Positions 45,518 to 57,201 of a stretch of DNA of 64,000 bases are shown piece after piece. This DNA is from Agelas oroides. Taxonomy: Eukaryota; Porifera; Demospongiae; Agelasida; Agelasidae. Position numbers and translations under genes: made by a program. The stretch lies in NCBI GenBank assembly GCA_949130485.1, contig OX422183.1, positions 11,568,543 to 11,632,542 of the forward strand, in the 5' to 3' direction. The first letter of the stretch is position 1. Each line of letters starts with the position of its first letter. Below the pieces are notes generated by a model that saw only the letters and a list, made by a program, of their open reading frames with translations, was not told the DNA's origin and made no database searches.

Positions 45518-45893
45518 CTGGTTGGAATGTGGTTTTAGGTTTCCATTTTCTGTTCAGATATTCGGAATTGTTGGTACTGCTGGAACGAATACGTTGAACG
45601 GGCTGGGCTATATTTCTGATGGTTCTTTCTAGACGATCTGCCCGGGACAATGAGCAAGCTGGATAAAGATGGTCAATCCAGATCTTTAGAACTGACTTGG
45701 TAGAAATACCTTGGTAGAGGCTTTCAAGTTCCACAGCATATTCCAGGAATTCGATCAGGATACCGAAGGTTGGATGTGGTTCAAGCTTGGGATGGGTAGA
45801 TAGTCCAGTTGTTTCTTGGACTTGTAACAGATTTAGTAGAAGATCTGGTGTGATGCCTGCTTTCTGGGCTTTGCCCCAATAGCCAAACTGCAT
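45518..45893 (-). CDS. upstream exon of the coiled-coil / SDGTT gene
   Basis: The minus frame from ATG 45893 reads MQFGYWGKAQKAGITPDLLL, FGILIEFLEYAVELESLY, LKIWIDHLYPACSLSRAD and a basic tail, to donor GTAAAAC at 45517. It is fully open and joins in phase to 43578. A stop lies just upstream of this ATG, though cag before TGCATG could also be an acceptor. Family unknown. A further upstream frame at 45952-46149 may or may not belong. Confidence 0.5.
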
Positions 45894-46514
45894 GCACTGT
45901 GCTGGTCATACTTGTCTATACTGTAAAAATGAAAGATAGTTAATTATTAGTTTATCCCTTGTAGGTGACTGCAGCAAGGACTTGGTCCCTGGAATTTCTA
46001 TCACAGCAGCAGTTTCTACTATTCCTGAATATGCTGCTCTGAATGAACCTGTTTCTTTTAGTCTGAGTTTCTGTATTTATGCAGGCATTTGTTGACCTCT
46101 TAAAATATTTTGAATTATTACTGTTACCCAATTTATGCCATCTTGTCATTGGAGGACTACAGTTTTAGAAGAAAATTCACACCCAAGCTCTGTGTACTCT
46201 GTATAGAATGTGGCCTACTCACCTTTCTCAACTCACTCCTCAGACTCCTGTTCGCTTGCTCATTCCTCCGTCGATGGAAACTCGCGCCAAAAATTCAATT
46301 TTGTAGCATTGCGTCATAGGAAATGCGTAGTCCCACTTTTCCCGCGCAGGGAGGCGTAGTCACAAAATATTGTATGCGCGCGTTTGTAGCGCAATAAAGG
46401 AGATTTGGAAAAAGATACTGCGCGTTCTGAAATCAGCACCTGGCGGGTACTACAGAAAGTTATATTTGGAATAGTTTGTAAGATAAAAGTTTTTTGCATT
46501 GCGAACCCTACTCT

Positions 46515-46968
46515 ATGTAGGGATGGCGCCGACGCGCAATATATGCAATACTTAAGCAAAAGCCGTATAACTTCACCACAAACACGCTAAAAGCGTATTT
46601 ATGCGCCCAGGCTTCCTCTTTGAGTGCCTTTATGATCAGCAAGACTCATATAAGTGGCTAAAAGCCACGCGGAAGACAGCTAAACGCAAAAGTGTGCGGT
46701 AGCAAAAGTGTCATTTTTCGTATTCTTTCTTTCTTTCTTCTTTCTTTCTTGTTAAGACCACTATGTTCAACAACGATATCTCGCAAACGGTTTAAGTACT
46801 CACCGTCATTTTAGCACGAAACTGATGCTTATCACAGCGCGGAGCTCTACTACCACTCAGCGTCTTCATAGCTTCAAATTCACCCTGGTCAATAAAAGCG
46901 ATTCACAACACTCTGTGGTTACTGTCCGGCGAAGGACGCCATTTTCTAACTTTGTACGCATGCGCACA
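46515..46968 (-). repeat. inverted copy of the first-exon unit
   Basis: Reverse complement of 29150-29600 with ~85% identity over exon, donor (GTGAGTAC) and the gctaccgcacactttt segment. The start codon reads ATC and a CTTT microsatellite lies within. The remaining exon frame is open, so loss of the ATG came after copying. Confidence 0.75.
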
Positions 46969-47173
46969 TGTAGGGATGGCATGCCAAAAAGTATGCAAAC
47001 AAGGTAGGGATGATATAATAGTGAAGGTAAATTTACAAAGCCCGATCCTTACTTTTTACATTACAGTTGCAAACTGGTGTGAAAACGATGCAGGGATGAG
47101 GTTTTGTATATTTACCTTCACTATTATATCATCCCTACCTTGTTTGCATACTTTTTGGCATGCCATCCCTACA
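46969..47173. mobile_element. 205-bp palindrome, TGTAGGGATGGCATGCC ends
   Basis: Arms TGTAGGGATGGCATGCC, then caaacaaggtagggatgata and tagtgaaggtaaat, pair over ~75 bases. Same termini as the large structure 22911-28077. Confidence 0.8.
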
Positions 47174-48635
47174 TCTTTTTACATTTTTAATGTTTTTTAA
47201 GTCTTGTTTTAAAATGGCATACATACACATGCATGCATGCAGAGAAGCAGATAATCATTCATGTACTCCTGGAGTTGGGGAAGGGGGTTGCAGAGTACAA
47301 GAATTTCCAATGCAATATTCATTTATCACATGAATGCACCAAGAGATGGAATTCATACAGGTTATAGGATTCATTGTTGAACTCTATGCAGTCTGGGTAT
47401 AATGATGAAAAAGCTTCAACTTTATAGCCTCCTAAGTGACAAAGGGTAGGAAGTGGACAAAGGTCAGTGGTCTGGCTCAATCTTAAACTTGAGAAGCCTT
47501 CACTGTCATTCAGCTTGGTCAGCACTGAGCAAACAAAGCAAAGAATGGCAATAGCCTAAATGAGTTATTTAACTTAGTGTATGTACCATGCAATATGTAC
47601 TTCAGTGCCACAAATGTCGTAGTTAACTACCACCGGGTTCAGTTATGTTGTGGTTAGGTGCTTGCTGAATCAGCATGCACACAAATCCCCTCTCCTGAGG
47701 TGAACTACTGCACAAATTAGTGGTAGCTGACCCATATTCTACTGAGTTGTCAAGCTCACAATAAAATGTTGTTGTAAACCAAAGTATGCTGTTTCAGTTG
47801 AATGTTGGACACAAAGATGCTACTATAAAATTAATGTTGTTTACGATAACTTACAAGATATACTGTTCCCTAGGAGCTATACAGTGCTCTAGGGAAAACA
47901 AGAAATTCCTTAAGAGCATCTCCATACATTTCAAATGTTCATTCATTCAACTAAAACAGCAAACCCTCTGGTCACAACAACATTCCTCTTCTTGGTATGA
48001 GACAACAAATAGTATTTTTAACAGATGAGCCTAAGTTTATTGCTATAACGGTACTAGCCTATTTATCAGTACTAGCTATGCATGCGCACCTGCTTCACAT
48101 AATATCATATCAAAGTTGCATAAAGTTTTCTAATTAACAACAAGTGCATATGGAGACGGAATCTCCCCATAAACAACTAAACAAAGTAGGGACTAATATG
48201 GCCCATAGAGGCCTCAGACTAATCTAGAGCACTTTTAATGCGCGGTGGGCATTTCAGTATTTTTCCGGATCATTCCTACACAGGAGTACCGTACTCCATG
48301 ACATCTTATGTAGGTAATATGCAGTATTTCAGAGCCAGCATCTTTCGTACATGCCAAATCAGCAAGCAACTAACCATAATGTTACTGGACCTTGGGATCC
48401 TGGCCTAGTGATGAAAGAAAAAAGCAGTCAGCCCCTCACTTGTAATGCCACTGAATGTTCCTTTGTGTGCCGTGTTCCCTTCACATGCTGTTGGCAAATT
48501 TATTCGCAATACAATCAGTACATGAATATACACAAGAAGCAACAACACATCAATCAATGATACATGCAGCCATATTGAAATTTGCCCAGACACAGTAAAT
48601 ATTGTCTTATTCAAAAGCTATTTTGTAAGTCATGT
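47174..48635. other. no gene seen
   Basis: Only short frames. Probable 3' flank of the glycine-zipper gene copy on the minus strand. Confidence 0.35.
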
Positions 48636-49336
48636 TTACTCGACAGCTTCTTTGTTGTAAGTCATTTTAAAAGATCCAATGACAGAACCTCCGGCAACTC
48701 CTCCAATTATGCCACCAACTATACTTCCAACAAATGTACCCACTCCTGGCAAGAAAGCAGTTCCTATTACAGCACCAGCTGTACTTCCAGTAAGAGAACA
48801 TGCTGCACCAACTGAGTAACGCTGTGCACGTTCGCCAAATTCGTCTTGGGATATTTCTCCATTTTCCTTTTTCTTGAAATCTTGTAAAAGGTGTTGTAGC
48901 CCAAGAAAATCCCCTCAACAAGTGCACCGCATCCAAATGCTGTTTTAGCCGTACTTTTCAGAGTTGTTTTGGCAGCTTCGGCAGCTGCTCTCTTGGCAAC
49001 TTCAGGAGCTGCTTTCTTGACAGCTTCCTGTGCAGCTATTTTTTGTGTTACTTGTTGGATTGTGGCTTTTGCACCCTCTTTAGTAAGTAAAACCGGTTCT
49101 GCTGATATATTTACTCGAATTAGCAAGTTTCGGGCCTCTACAGTGAGTTCAAATCTCACATGCTCAATAGACACTTCCAGCTCCTTTGTCACTTTGACAA
49201 TGCAAATAAACTCAATCACTTTTATCTTGCATGTTGGACCCAGTTGAGGAATAACAGATCTCAGATACTCAGTGTTCTTTGAAAAGGCAGTGACAATTAG
49301 TTGAGCAAACCCCTTATCAATGCATATGCTTCCCAT
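48636..49336 (-). pseudogene. glycine-zipper membrane protein, copy A, frameshifted
   Basis: ATG 49336 opens MGSICIDKGFAQLIVTAFSK and matches copy B over the N-terminal region (EYLRSVIPQLGP, EARNLLIRVNIS). An Ala/Lys-rich repeat-like insert (AVKKAAPEVAKRAAAEAAK) is absent from B. One extra T near 48885 shifts the frame. Beyond it the expected GGIIGGVAGGSVIGSFKMTY and NKEAVE stop are intact at 48636. Both copies share the acceptor context cagcagatttgtca just before the ATG, implying a 5' UTR intron. Either a recent pseudogene or a sequence error. Confidence 0.7.
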
Positions 49337-51600
49337 TTTTGACAAATCTGCTGACATAAATACACAAATTATGGTGTAAGTGTAACAAATGTATGTTATT
49401 ATCTGCCTAGTTATAGTATAGCTATATGGTTCAACACTTGTACATGTCTTCATTGGCGATTGAGCCTAGATCCCCTTCCCACCTTTGCTCAAATTTAGTG
49501 TTGCCCCACCCCCCAAAGTGCTCAAAATTGCAAAAAAACTATTGTCTTAAAGGAGCTACCAAGAGACGACACTCGATGTGTAGACAACAATGGGCTTAGT
49601 TGAAGAATTACAAATTTGGGGTACTCAGTGCCCTTTTCTGTAATCTTTTCAGCGAGCCCCTCGCTAATGTTTTTCTATCAGCCTATTTCGAATCTGCTGG
49701 AGAAAATGACAAATAATAATTTATTATATGCCTAGCTATAGTTATAGTATTCCAACATTTGATATATGTATGGGACACTGGTGGGTTCGTATGTAACTAT
49801 AATAATACCTTAATGCGTTTGCTGTCACTGTAGTACTAAGTGTTACATCGCAGTACAGGTGAGCGTAACATTTTCTAAAATACCGATCGTGTGAGTTGTA
49901 TTGGCGGCGATGCTATTTTTGACAAAGGACTGACTATCGCCTGCTACTTGAGATGTTTAAGCTAGAATTTAAAAATGCTGCTACACGTGCATAAGTACCC
50001 AAAACTGCCCATCGCGAACGCAATATAGAAGCCATTGGCTGTGTACATGTAAAGTATCACAAACCGCGACTCCTGTCCCCGGTTGCAATAATACCGCTCG
50101 CTTCCATTTATAAGAACCCATACAGCAGCAACAAGCACTTACGTCTCTTGGGTTTGTCACCACTTAGAAAAGTTGGACAAGCAGGCTGCCAGGCGTGCCG
50201 ATCACTGAGGGATGCACTTTGTTTACAACACTTCGAGTACGGAAGTAATAATAGTCATGTGATATATACGGGTGGAGAATCGTTCTATTATTGATGAATT
50301 CACGGTTGATAACGCTGCCAGGTGTAACAGTTCAGTTAATGTAAGCAGGTGCATAATGAACTTACAGGGATGCTGTAGTGTCTTGTGTTTCCCATGCTGC
50401 ATCTCTGGACATGGTTTTGAATTGTCTTTTCTGTGCCTTTGCCTACTACAATGAGATCAAGACAATTAATTTTATGATTTGCATAACACAAACAACATTC
50501 TGTTGTTATCAACTGTGAGAGGTTTACCGAAAATCACGCCTAAATTCAGCATCTCACTTTGTTCTGTTTTTTGGCACACCCCCGTATAATTTGAAGTTCA
50601 CTATTAAATGAACCTGGAAAGGTGTGCATAACATTATATTGGAGCCTGCACCTAGTTTGCAGTGTTTTGTGGCTGAAAATATGATTCAAAGTAAAAGCAC
50701 AGCAAGCTGCAACATCAGCTACAATAAATTTTGCACATGCTGTTTGCTGTATTAGCTTGGACTTATACTGTACAGAGTAAATGGAGCAAGGTCTGGTGTC
50801 CATGTGTTTTATACACCTGGGAACACAAACCTGAAGCTGACAGTGTAATCAACCATGAGTTTCATAAAGTTAAACTTCCTATTGACCTGTATCATGTTGA
50901 TTTTTTCACCTAGCTGAGAGTCTGGAAATTATTAGTGTCATGGTGTAAGTGAAAAGTTTCCGCACTGATAATTTCCCTTCCACCTAACAGAACTTTGAAT
51001 TTGTAACACTGTTGACAGTATGCTTTGAAGGAGGAATTTCCACTCCTGTGTTGTACTAGCAACAAATGTGTGTTGTCAAAAACACTTATGTGAGGAAAGT
51101 AAAATGCTAACATTCATATGGAATTCACTTGTCTATGCTCTTGTGGTGAATTGTGAACACTTATGTGAGGAAAGTAAAATGCTAATATTCATATGGAATT
51201 CACTTGTCTATGCTCTTGATTTTTAATAAGGTGAATTGTGAGGGAAACGATGAAGTAGATGACAGCCAGCAGATGGCTGAATATGAACTTGTATATGCAT
51301 TAGCTAGCAGATATTGGCGCTGCATTTGCCATGTCACACGGTGCCACTGCATCCAACCTCATTATGGTTATGGTTATCAGTTTTCAGAACTGGCATGCCA
51401 CAGTTGCCCCCTCCAAGTAAACCACCACACATCTTAGCTGTTGCTAAAGGTATAGAAGAACCATACCATGCCACTAAGTGTTATGTATATGGTGTGCTCC
51501 CGTGCTGCCAAATCATACATTTTTATTTATAATTTAATAATAAAGACTACAACTAGTGATAAAATCTATTAGCTATAGATGTAAATTGCAATCACTATAG
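49337..51600. other. no gene seen; intergenic between the two paralogues
   Basis: Contains a 74-bp tandem duplication (51081-51143 and 51155-51217, aacacttatgtgaggaaag). No exon with good boundaries found. Confidence 0.4.
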
Positions 51601-51618
51601 ACAATGTAAATAACATGT

Positions 51619-52290
51619 TTACTCCATAGCATCTTTGTTGTAAGTCATTTTATAAGCTCCACTGACAGATCCTCCGGCAACTCCTCCAATTATGCCACCA
51701 ACTATACTTCCAACAATTGCACCTACTCCTGGCGAGAGAGCAGTTCCTATTACAGCACCAGCTGTACTTCCAGTAAGAGAAACTGCTGCACCAAGAGAGT
51801 AACGCAGTACATGTTTGCGAAATTCTTCCTGGGATATTTCTCCATTTGTCTTTTTCATATAATCTTGTAAGATGTTGTAACTCAAGAAAGCTCCTTCAAT
51901 AGGTAAACCACATCCGAATGCTGTTTTAGCAGTACTTGTTAGAGTTGTTTTGGCAGCCGCTTTTAAACTTTCTTGTGTTACTTGCTGGGCTGCTGCTTTT
52001 ACAATCTCTTTAGCAAATAAACGTGGGTCTCCTGAAATGTCTACTTTAATCAGCAAGTTTCTGGCTTCTACATGGAGTTGAAATCTCACCTCCTTCATAC
52101 AGAAAGTCAGCTCTATATCCATTCGTTGTACAGTGGTATCCATTTGTTGTGCCTTGCAAATAAAATCAATCACTCTTATCAGGCATGCCTGACCCAATTG
52201 TGGAATAACAGTTCTCAGATACTCAATGTTCCGTCTAAAAGCATTGACAATTAGTTGAGCCAACTGCCTGTCTATGATTATACTTCCCAT
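51619..52290 (-). CDS. glycine-zipper membrane protein, copy B (intact)
   Basis: 223 codons from ATG 52290 (MGSIIIDRQLAQLIVNAF) to TAA 51619. The N-terminal ~100 residues are mixed alpha/beta with FRRNIEYLRTVIPQLGQ and VEARNLLIKVDISG. A short amphipathic helix (KAAAKTTLTSTAKTAFGC) follows. Then about residues 165-210 form a Gly/Ala-rich zipper (AGAVIGTALSPGVGAIVG, GGIIGGVAGGSVSG) typical of packed transmembrane hairpins. No signal peptide. Similar Gly-zipper proteins of unknown role occur in cnidarians and sponges (general knowledge). The ATG is chosen because conservation with copy A begins there and a splice acceptor lies just upstream. Confidence 0.75.
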   Translation of the reverse strand: MGSIIIDRQLAQLIVNAFRRNIEYLRTVIPQLGQACLIRVIDFICKAQQMDTTVQRMDIELTFCMKEVRFQLHVEARNLLIKVDISGDPRLFAKEIVKAAAQQVTQESLKAAAKTTLTSTAKTAFGCGLPIEGAFLSYNILQDYMKKTNGEISQEEFRKHVLRYSLGAAVSLTGSTAGAVIGTALSPGVGAIVGSIVGGIIGGVAGGSVSGAYKMTYNKDAME

Positions 52291-52395
52291 TGTGACAAAT
52301 CTGCTGGAAAAAAAACAATAGTGAATGTCTCTGCCAGTCCAACACTTAAATGGATACATGTTTACATTATATAGCGTGTTTAAGATATAAAGAGC

Positions 52396-52452
52396 CTAAC
52401 CCCCCCCCCCCCCCCCCCCCCCACCACCACCACCACACACACACACACACTC
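52396..52452 (+). repeat. poly-C / CCA / CA microsatellite
   Basis: Simple-sequence run of C, then cca, then ca units. Confidence 0.95.
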
Positions 52453-53298
52453 ACCCTCCTCCACCTACCGCAACTCGGTCGCATTCAGTGTTGATCTGCC
52501 CAAGAAGCGCTCAAATTTGCGGTCTTAAGCCAACAGACAACACTGCAAAAAAAATAGATGGCAATTGCTAATTCAAGAATGAAACGCAGTCAGGTGCAGC
52601 GAAAGCCGTTTCAGCCCGTTACTGCGGATTGCAGTCCCGTTGGTTTTTTACGGCTACTACGTTCTGCAGGGGAAGACTGACGCAAACGCACGACGTAAAG
52701 ATTACGCTGAGATTTGGAAACTAAAGAACAATTTCTGTGAAAACCCACGGAATGCTCACAATGTTCAAGCGGAACTGCAATCCGATTGCAGAAAAATATA
52801 GTTTGCAGATTGCAGACAAACATGGTTTCATCTACGATAAAACTACAATTTTCCGCGTTCAGGCAGCCCGAAACTGCTGCACTTCTCCGCATTTATTCCT
52901 TCTGGCTCCCTCTTTTCTTAATTATTTGTTATAGATTCCCTCCTACATATCTGTAACACTGTGTACGTAACTATATATACCTTTACAACTTTTGCGGTTA
53001 CTTTCCTGCTACAGTACTCCAGAGCACGCCAGCCTATTAAAATCCGCATGGACAGCTTCCTGAGCTCAAAAACAGTGTGATATACTTACCACTTACTGTT
53101 TTAAGCAAAAAGGAAGTGATTTAAGCTAGGTTACGATCAACTGGTTCGAAACCTAGATTTGTACATAAACCGTACGTGTATGTGAAACGCTTCCGCTTAC
53201 TACGCCTTCGATCATTGCAGCGAATGTAACGGATAAGATTTACGATTTTCCGTTTATTGTGACGTTCGAACCTCCAGTGCGCTATAATACGAGTGGAC

Positions 53299-53448
53299 AT
53301 GGACGAGGAGAGAGTTAGCGCTTGTTCAAGTGAAGAAAGCGTATTAAGCGAAGACTTATGCGAAGTAACAGTAGAAGCTGACAGTGATGGGGAAGAGCGG
53401 GTCCTTTTGCCAGCCGGTGTCAGAGCCCCCAATCCTGTATCCCAGTGA
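53299..53448 (+). CDS. possible short acidic first exon
   Basis: ATG 53299 opens MDEERVSACSSEESVLSEDL and stays acidic through EADSDGEERVL for 49 codons to TGA. Such N-termini occur in piggyBac-like transposases and nuclear proteins, but nothing downstream supports either. Below it a tgtaccccc / cactagtgaata repeat (53450-53640) begins. Confidence 0.25.
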   Translation: MDEERVSACSSEESVLSEDLCEVTVEADSDGEERVLLPAGVRAPNPVSQ

Positions 53449-53741
53449 ATATCGTACCCCACATACATTATTCACTAGTGAATAATGTACCCCCCCAGGG
53501 AATACTGTACCCCCATAGTTACCAGTGGATGCTGTATCCCATACAAGATTCACTAGTGAATACTGTATCCCAAACAAGATTGAATATATTTGTACCCCCC
53601 CCCGCATTGTATCCCCAATATTGTATCCCCATGCATATATACTATGCTCAATTCACTGTGGATGTACTTGTAATGTTTAGCATATCAAGATGTACACAAA
53701 TATGTATTAAGAAGATGTACACAATAATATAATTTAATCTA

Positions 53742-55830
53742 TTACCCTCTGCAGTTGTCACAATACCACTCATATTTTGCCTTTTTTCTCCAAACTTGTT
53801 TTGGTATGGGCATGCATTCTTCGTGGTACCATTCCCCGCATCCAGTGCAAGATACCATCCTCCCTCCCTCCTGTGTTCGGCACTTGCAAAATATTTCCCG
53901 TTTTGTTCCTCTGCTGTGTTCTGTTTACAATCTTGCATGGGAAGGGTTTCATATCTTCTTCCTCCAAACATTTGAGTAGATGCGCCCTCATTACCGACTG
54001 TTTGAAGAGTAGGCATTGAGGATTCTGCCCTGAACAAAGAGCAGTTGCATAGGCCAGCGCAAAAAGCCACACAATCACATCCATTTCGTTGGCTTTGCAC
54101 TGTGACATAAATGAGCTCAATAACAGGCTCCTGTGATGCTAGTAAGGCACAGATCTGTTCCTTCATTTGTGTTGGAAGTTCTGAGTAGAGGCTGTCATAT
54201 ACCTTCACTGTAGAAGGTGGACAACCTATTGTTGAGACTGTTAGCCAATGGCTACCCCCAGAATGTAGAACCTGCACAAACTCTTCCCTCATCACGTCAA
54301 ATGCTAATGTGTGACTCAGTAGCGTACTCTGGAGGCCAAGCACTAGATATTTCCTTCGAAGTAATTCTTGTGTGGCATTGATGATGTTGTCTGTCAGCCA
54401 CTTCAAACTACTCTCCAATATTTTCCTGCAAAAAGGTAAGCATGCACACTGGACATAACTTGCACTACCTATAGAGCTCTGTATGAGTGACATCATGTGC
54501 ATACACTGTACGTATTGTACATACCTGTCTGCTTCAACCAGTGTTACTTCGCCAACTTGTTTCCAGAACCCATTCTCTTCATCATCTTCATGATCACATG
54601 GGAGGTCATCGGAGGTGAGGTCTACTACTGGAGCAGGAGTCTGAGAGATCAGTTTCCTCTTCTTTGCACGGAGCTTTTTCGCTCTTTCTGCTGCAGCTGA
54701 TACGGTTGGTATCCTTTTCCTCTGTATGTACACAAAATTGAATAATGTCAGCACTACATTCTTTGATCTAAGTTATAGCATGCTAGTATGCTATGTAATA
54801 CTGTGCAAGTAATATCACAAACATCTAAAATACTAATACTACTATATGAATCACATACCTTCCTTTTGTTTCCCTCATCACCCTCCTCATGCTCATTCCC
54901 TTCAGCCTCCCTCTCTTCTCCCATGTCTCCCTTGTCACCCTCCTCATGCTCATTCCCTTTGGCCTCCCTCTCTTCTCCCATGTCTCCCTTGTCACCCTCA
55001 TTCCCTTCAGCCTCCCTCTCTTCTCCCATGTCTCCCTTGTCACCCTCCTCATGCTCAGTCCCTTCGGCCTCCCTCTCTTCTCCCATGTCTCCCTTGTCAC
55101 ACTCATTCCCTTCAGCCTCCCTCTCTTCTCCCATGTCTCCCTTGTCACCCTCATTCCCTTCAGCCTCCCTCTCTTCTCCCATGTCTCCCTTGTCACCCTC
55201 CTCATGCTCATTCCCTTCAGCCTCCCTCTCCTCCCATGTCTCCCTTGTCACCCTCCTCATGCTCATTCCCTTCAGCCTCCCTCTCTTCTCCCATGTCTCC
55301 CTCCTTTTCCTCATCCTGTTCTTCACCGGCTGGATGGATGCAATGCTTTAGTCTGCTGCAGTGTACTGAACTTTTCAGAACGTTTTCAGCCTTCCTGGAC
55401 TTCAACTTGTACCGCATCTTGCCACAGTCCTCGACAACTTTGTATGGCCCAGTCCATCAAATGTCTAGCTTCCCTCCCATTCTGTGGGTGTTCTTCATGT
55501 TCCTCACCAGAACCTCATCTCCCACTTTGATGTTGGTCTTGGTACTGTGTTTGGCATCATATTCTTTTTGCTCTTCTTGCGCCCGCTGTGAAGTTGAAGT
55601 TGAAAATGTAAATTGCATGCTTGTTTTGTACTACTCATGCAAGTTCACATTACCTTGATGTTCTTGTCCACCAGGTCTTCCACCTTTGTCTTCATTGTGA
55701 TGAGTGCCTCGACTTTTTGCTGCATGTCATCTTTACTGGCTACTTGACGTCCACCCCCAAGTTTGCTTCTCGTAGGTGCATCACGAAAAAGGGAGAACAT
55801 GAACAACAGAGAGTTGGGCACCATAGCATG
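53742..55830 (-). mobile_element. Ginger1-like DNA transposon relic (integrase end, Ulp1 protease, PHD)
   Basis: On the minus strand, in order: a piece with KVEALITMKTKVEDLVDK (about 55830-55654); the integrase C-terminal region with VGDEVLVRNMKNTHRMGGKL and the GPY/F motif WTGPYKVVEDCG (55585-55350); an acidic minisatellite (55310-54860); a basic nuclear-type segment (RAKKLRAKKRKL, 54721-54525); a C48/Ulp1-like cysteine protease with SHWLTVS, VYDSLYS and a Cys block (54425-54000); and a PHD finger with GCGEWYHEECMP (53893-53742). Integrase plus Ulp1 plus PHD is the domain set reported for Ginger1 transposons. Pieces are separated by GT-AG introns. The catalytic integrase core is missing and the relic has several breaks, so it is not functional. 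Confidence 0.65.
54870..55310 (-). repeat. coding minisatellite, GDKGDMGEEREAEGN repeats
   Basis: Eight or so copies of a 39-60 base unit encoding an acidic peptide. The bases are also open on the other strand, which explains the Pro/Ser/Leu-rich frames there. Confidence 0.85.
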
Positions 55831-55859
55831 CACAGTTAAGTGCGTAGTGTACATATTAA

Positions 55860-57135
55860 CAGAGAGTTAGCAAGTTTTAAATATCGTATTATAAAAAGGA
55901 AGCTGCCTTGTTAAATCCTGTGCTTAGCTTGATAAATATGTTGCCTCAAAACTTGTTTGGAATCACATAGCTTAGTTTATCGTGTATGTAGTGCACACGT
56001 TGACAGAAGTTTGCAACTTTTGGATATCCCATAATTTTATGAATATGGCACATTGATTTTGCAAGCGAAAGACTCAGAACAAGTAGAAAACTTAGAAATG
56101 GGATAATGAGTACTTTAGCCTGACTAATCATTATAGTTTGCACTATGATAATTTTCCTGCAGCACAGTACAGCTAGTGAAGCACACAATCAAATTGTTGT
56201 TACTGGTATACAAAGATCAATACATGCTGAGTTAAAGACCCCCTAACTACAATACTGAAGGATGATTATTGGTTAGCACACATGCAACAGTGTTCAGACA
56301 TCTGTCATGTAGCTCATAGCTGGTTTTGGTAGACTGTCTGAGTATCTGTCGGTTATCTGAAGAGATGTGTGCAAGTGCCAGCAGATAAAAAACAGAGTAC
56401 GAGATATACAGTCTTACTGTAGAGTACACTATCTCACTTTAGCTAACCAACATTATTGTTAGAAATAGAAATCTGACAAAAACAAATACTGTAGTCTCAC
56501 AAAAGAGCGCCCATGGGTGCAGCACCTTATACAAGTCTGCCAAAGAGGGAGGTGGGTGCTCTTTTGAGTGTTTCTGCATTTAACCACGAAAGAGCGCCCT
56601 TGTCATCTTTAAAGTGACTCGATGCCCTTGAATCAAGTAATTGGACAAGCAATAACATGCAACAGAACCACCAGCTGCTTCGAGTGTTTCTGCATTTAAC
56701 CACGGAGCGCCCTTGTCATGTTTAAAGCGACTCGATGCAGTAATTGGACAAGCAATAACATGCAACAGAACCACCAACAAAGTCGAGTCCTGACAAAACA
56801 ACACTCTGAACAGCACCATGTCATCTTGAAGCAAATAACTGGACAAGCTATAACGTACAACGGTATTAGTACCACCGACCGTAAGGTTTTGAGATGTCAC
56901 TAACCTCATTGACTCATGCAGGGTCAAATTTGATACAGCAGTGAAGCAGCTATAATGAGAAAATGCCAAGTGTTATCCCTGGTTTGTTGGGGGCTTGATT
57001 CAACTTTGCTTTGCAGTTCCATTCAGTATAGGATACAGAATTCATCTCCCATGCAGTAGCCTAAAAATGACTTCAAAACTGACCTGAGAGGCTCTCAAAT
57101 TCAGGAGTGCATGTACCCTCAGATATTCTGAAATA
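55860..57135. other. no gene; short repeats
   Basis: 56505-56800 holds direct copies of ttaaccacgaaagagcgccc and caagcaataacatgcaacagaacc. A gagcgccc word is shared with 43728. Nothing coding. Confidence 0.4.
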
Positions 57136-57201
57136 TTTGTGTGCTTCACTGAAGCTCTGACAGAAATAGAGATGAGGGACAGAAAGTAAGATTGACTTCG
57201 G

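Noticed and set aside
54788-55658. Long Pro/Ser/Leu-rich plus-strand frames
   Set aside because: Antisense of the acidic minisatellite; all three frames stay open because of the repeat, and splice sites and domains support the minus strand.
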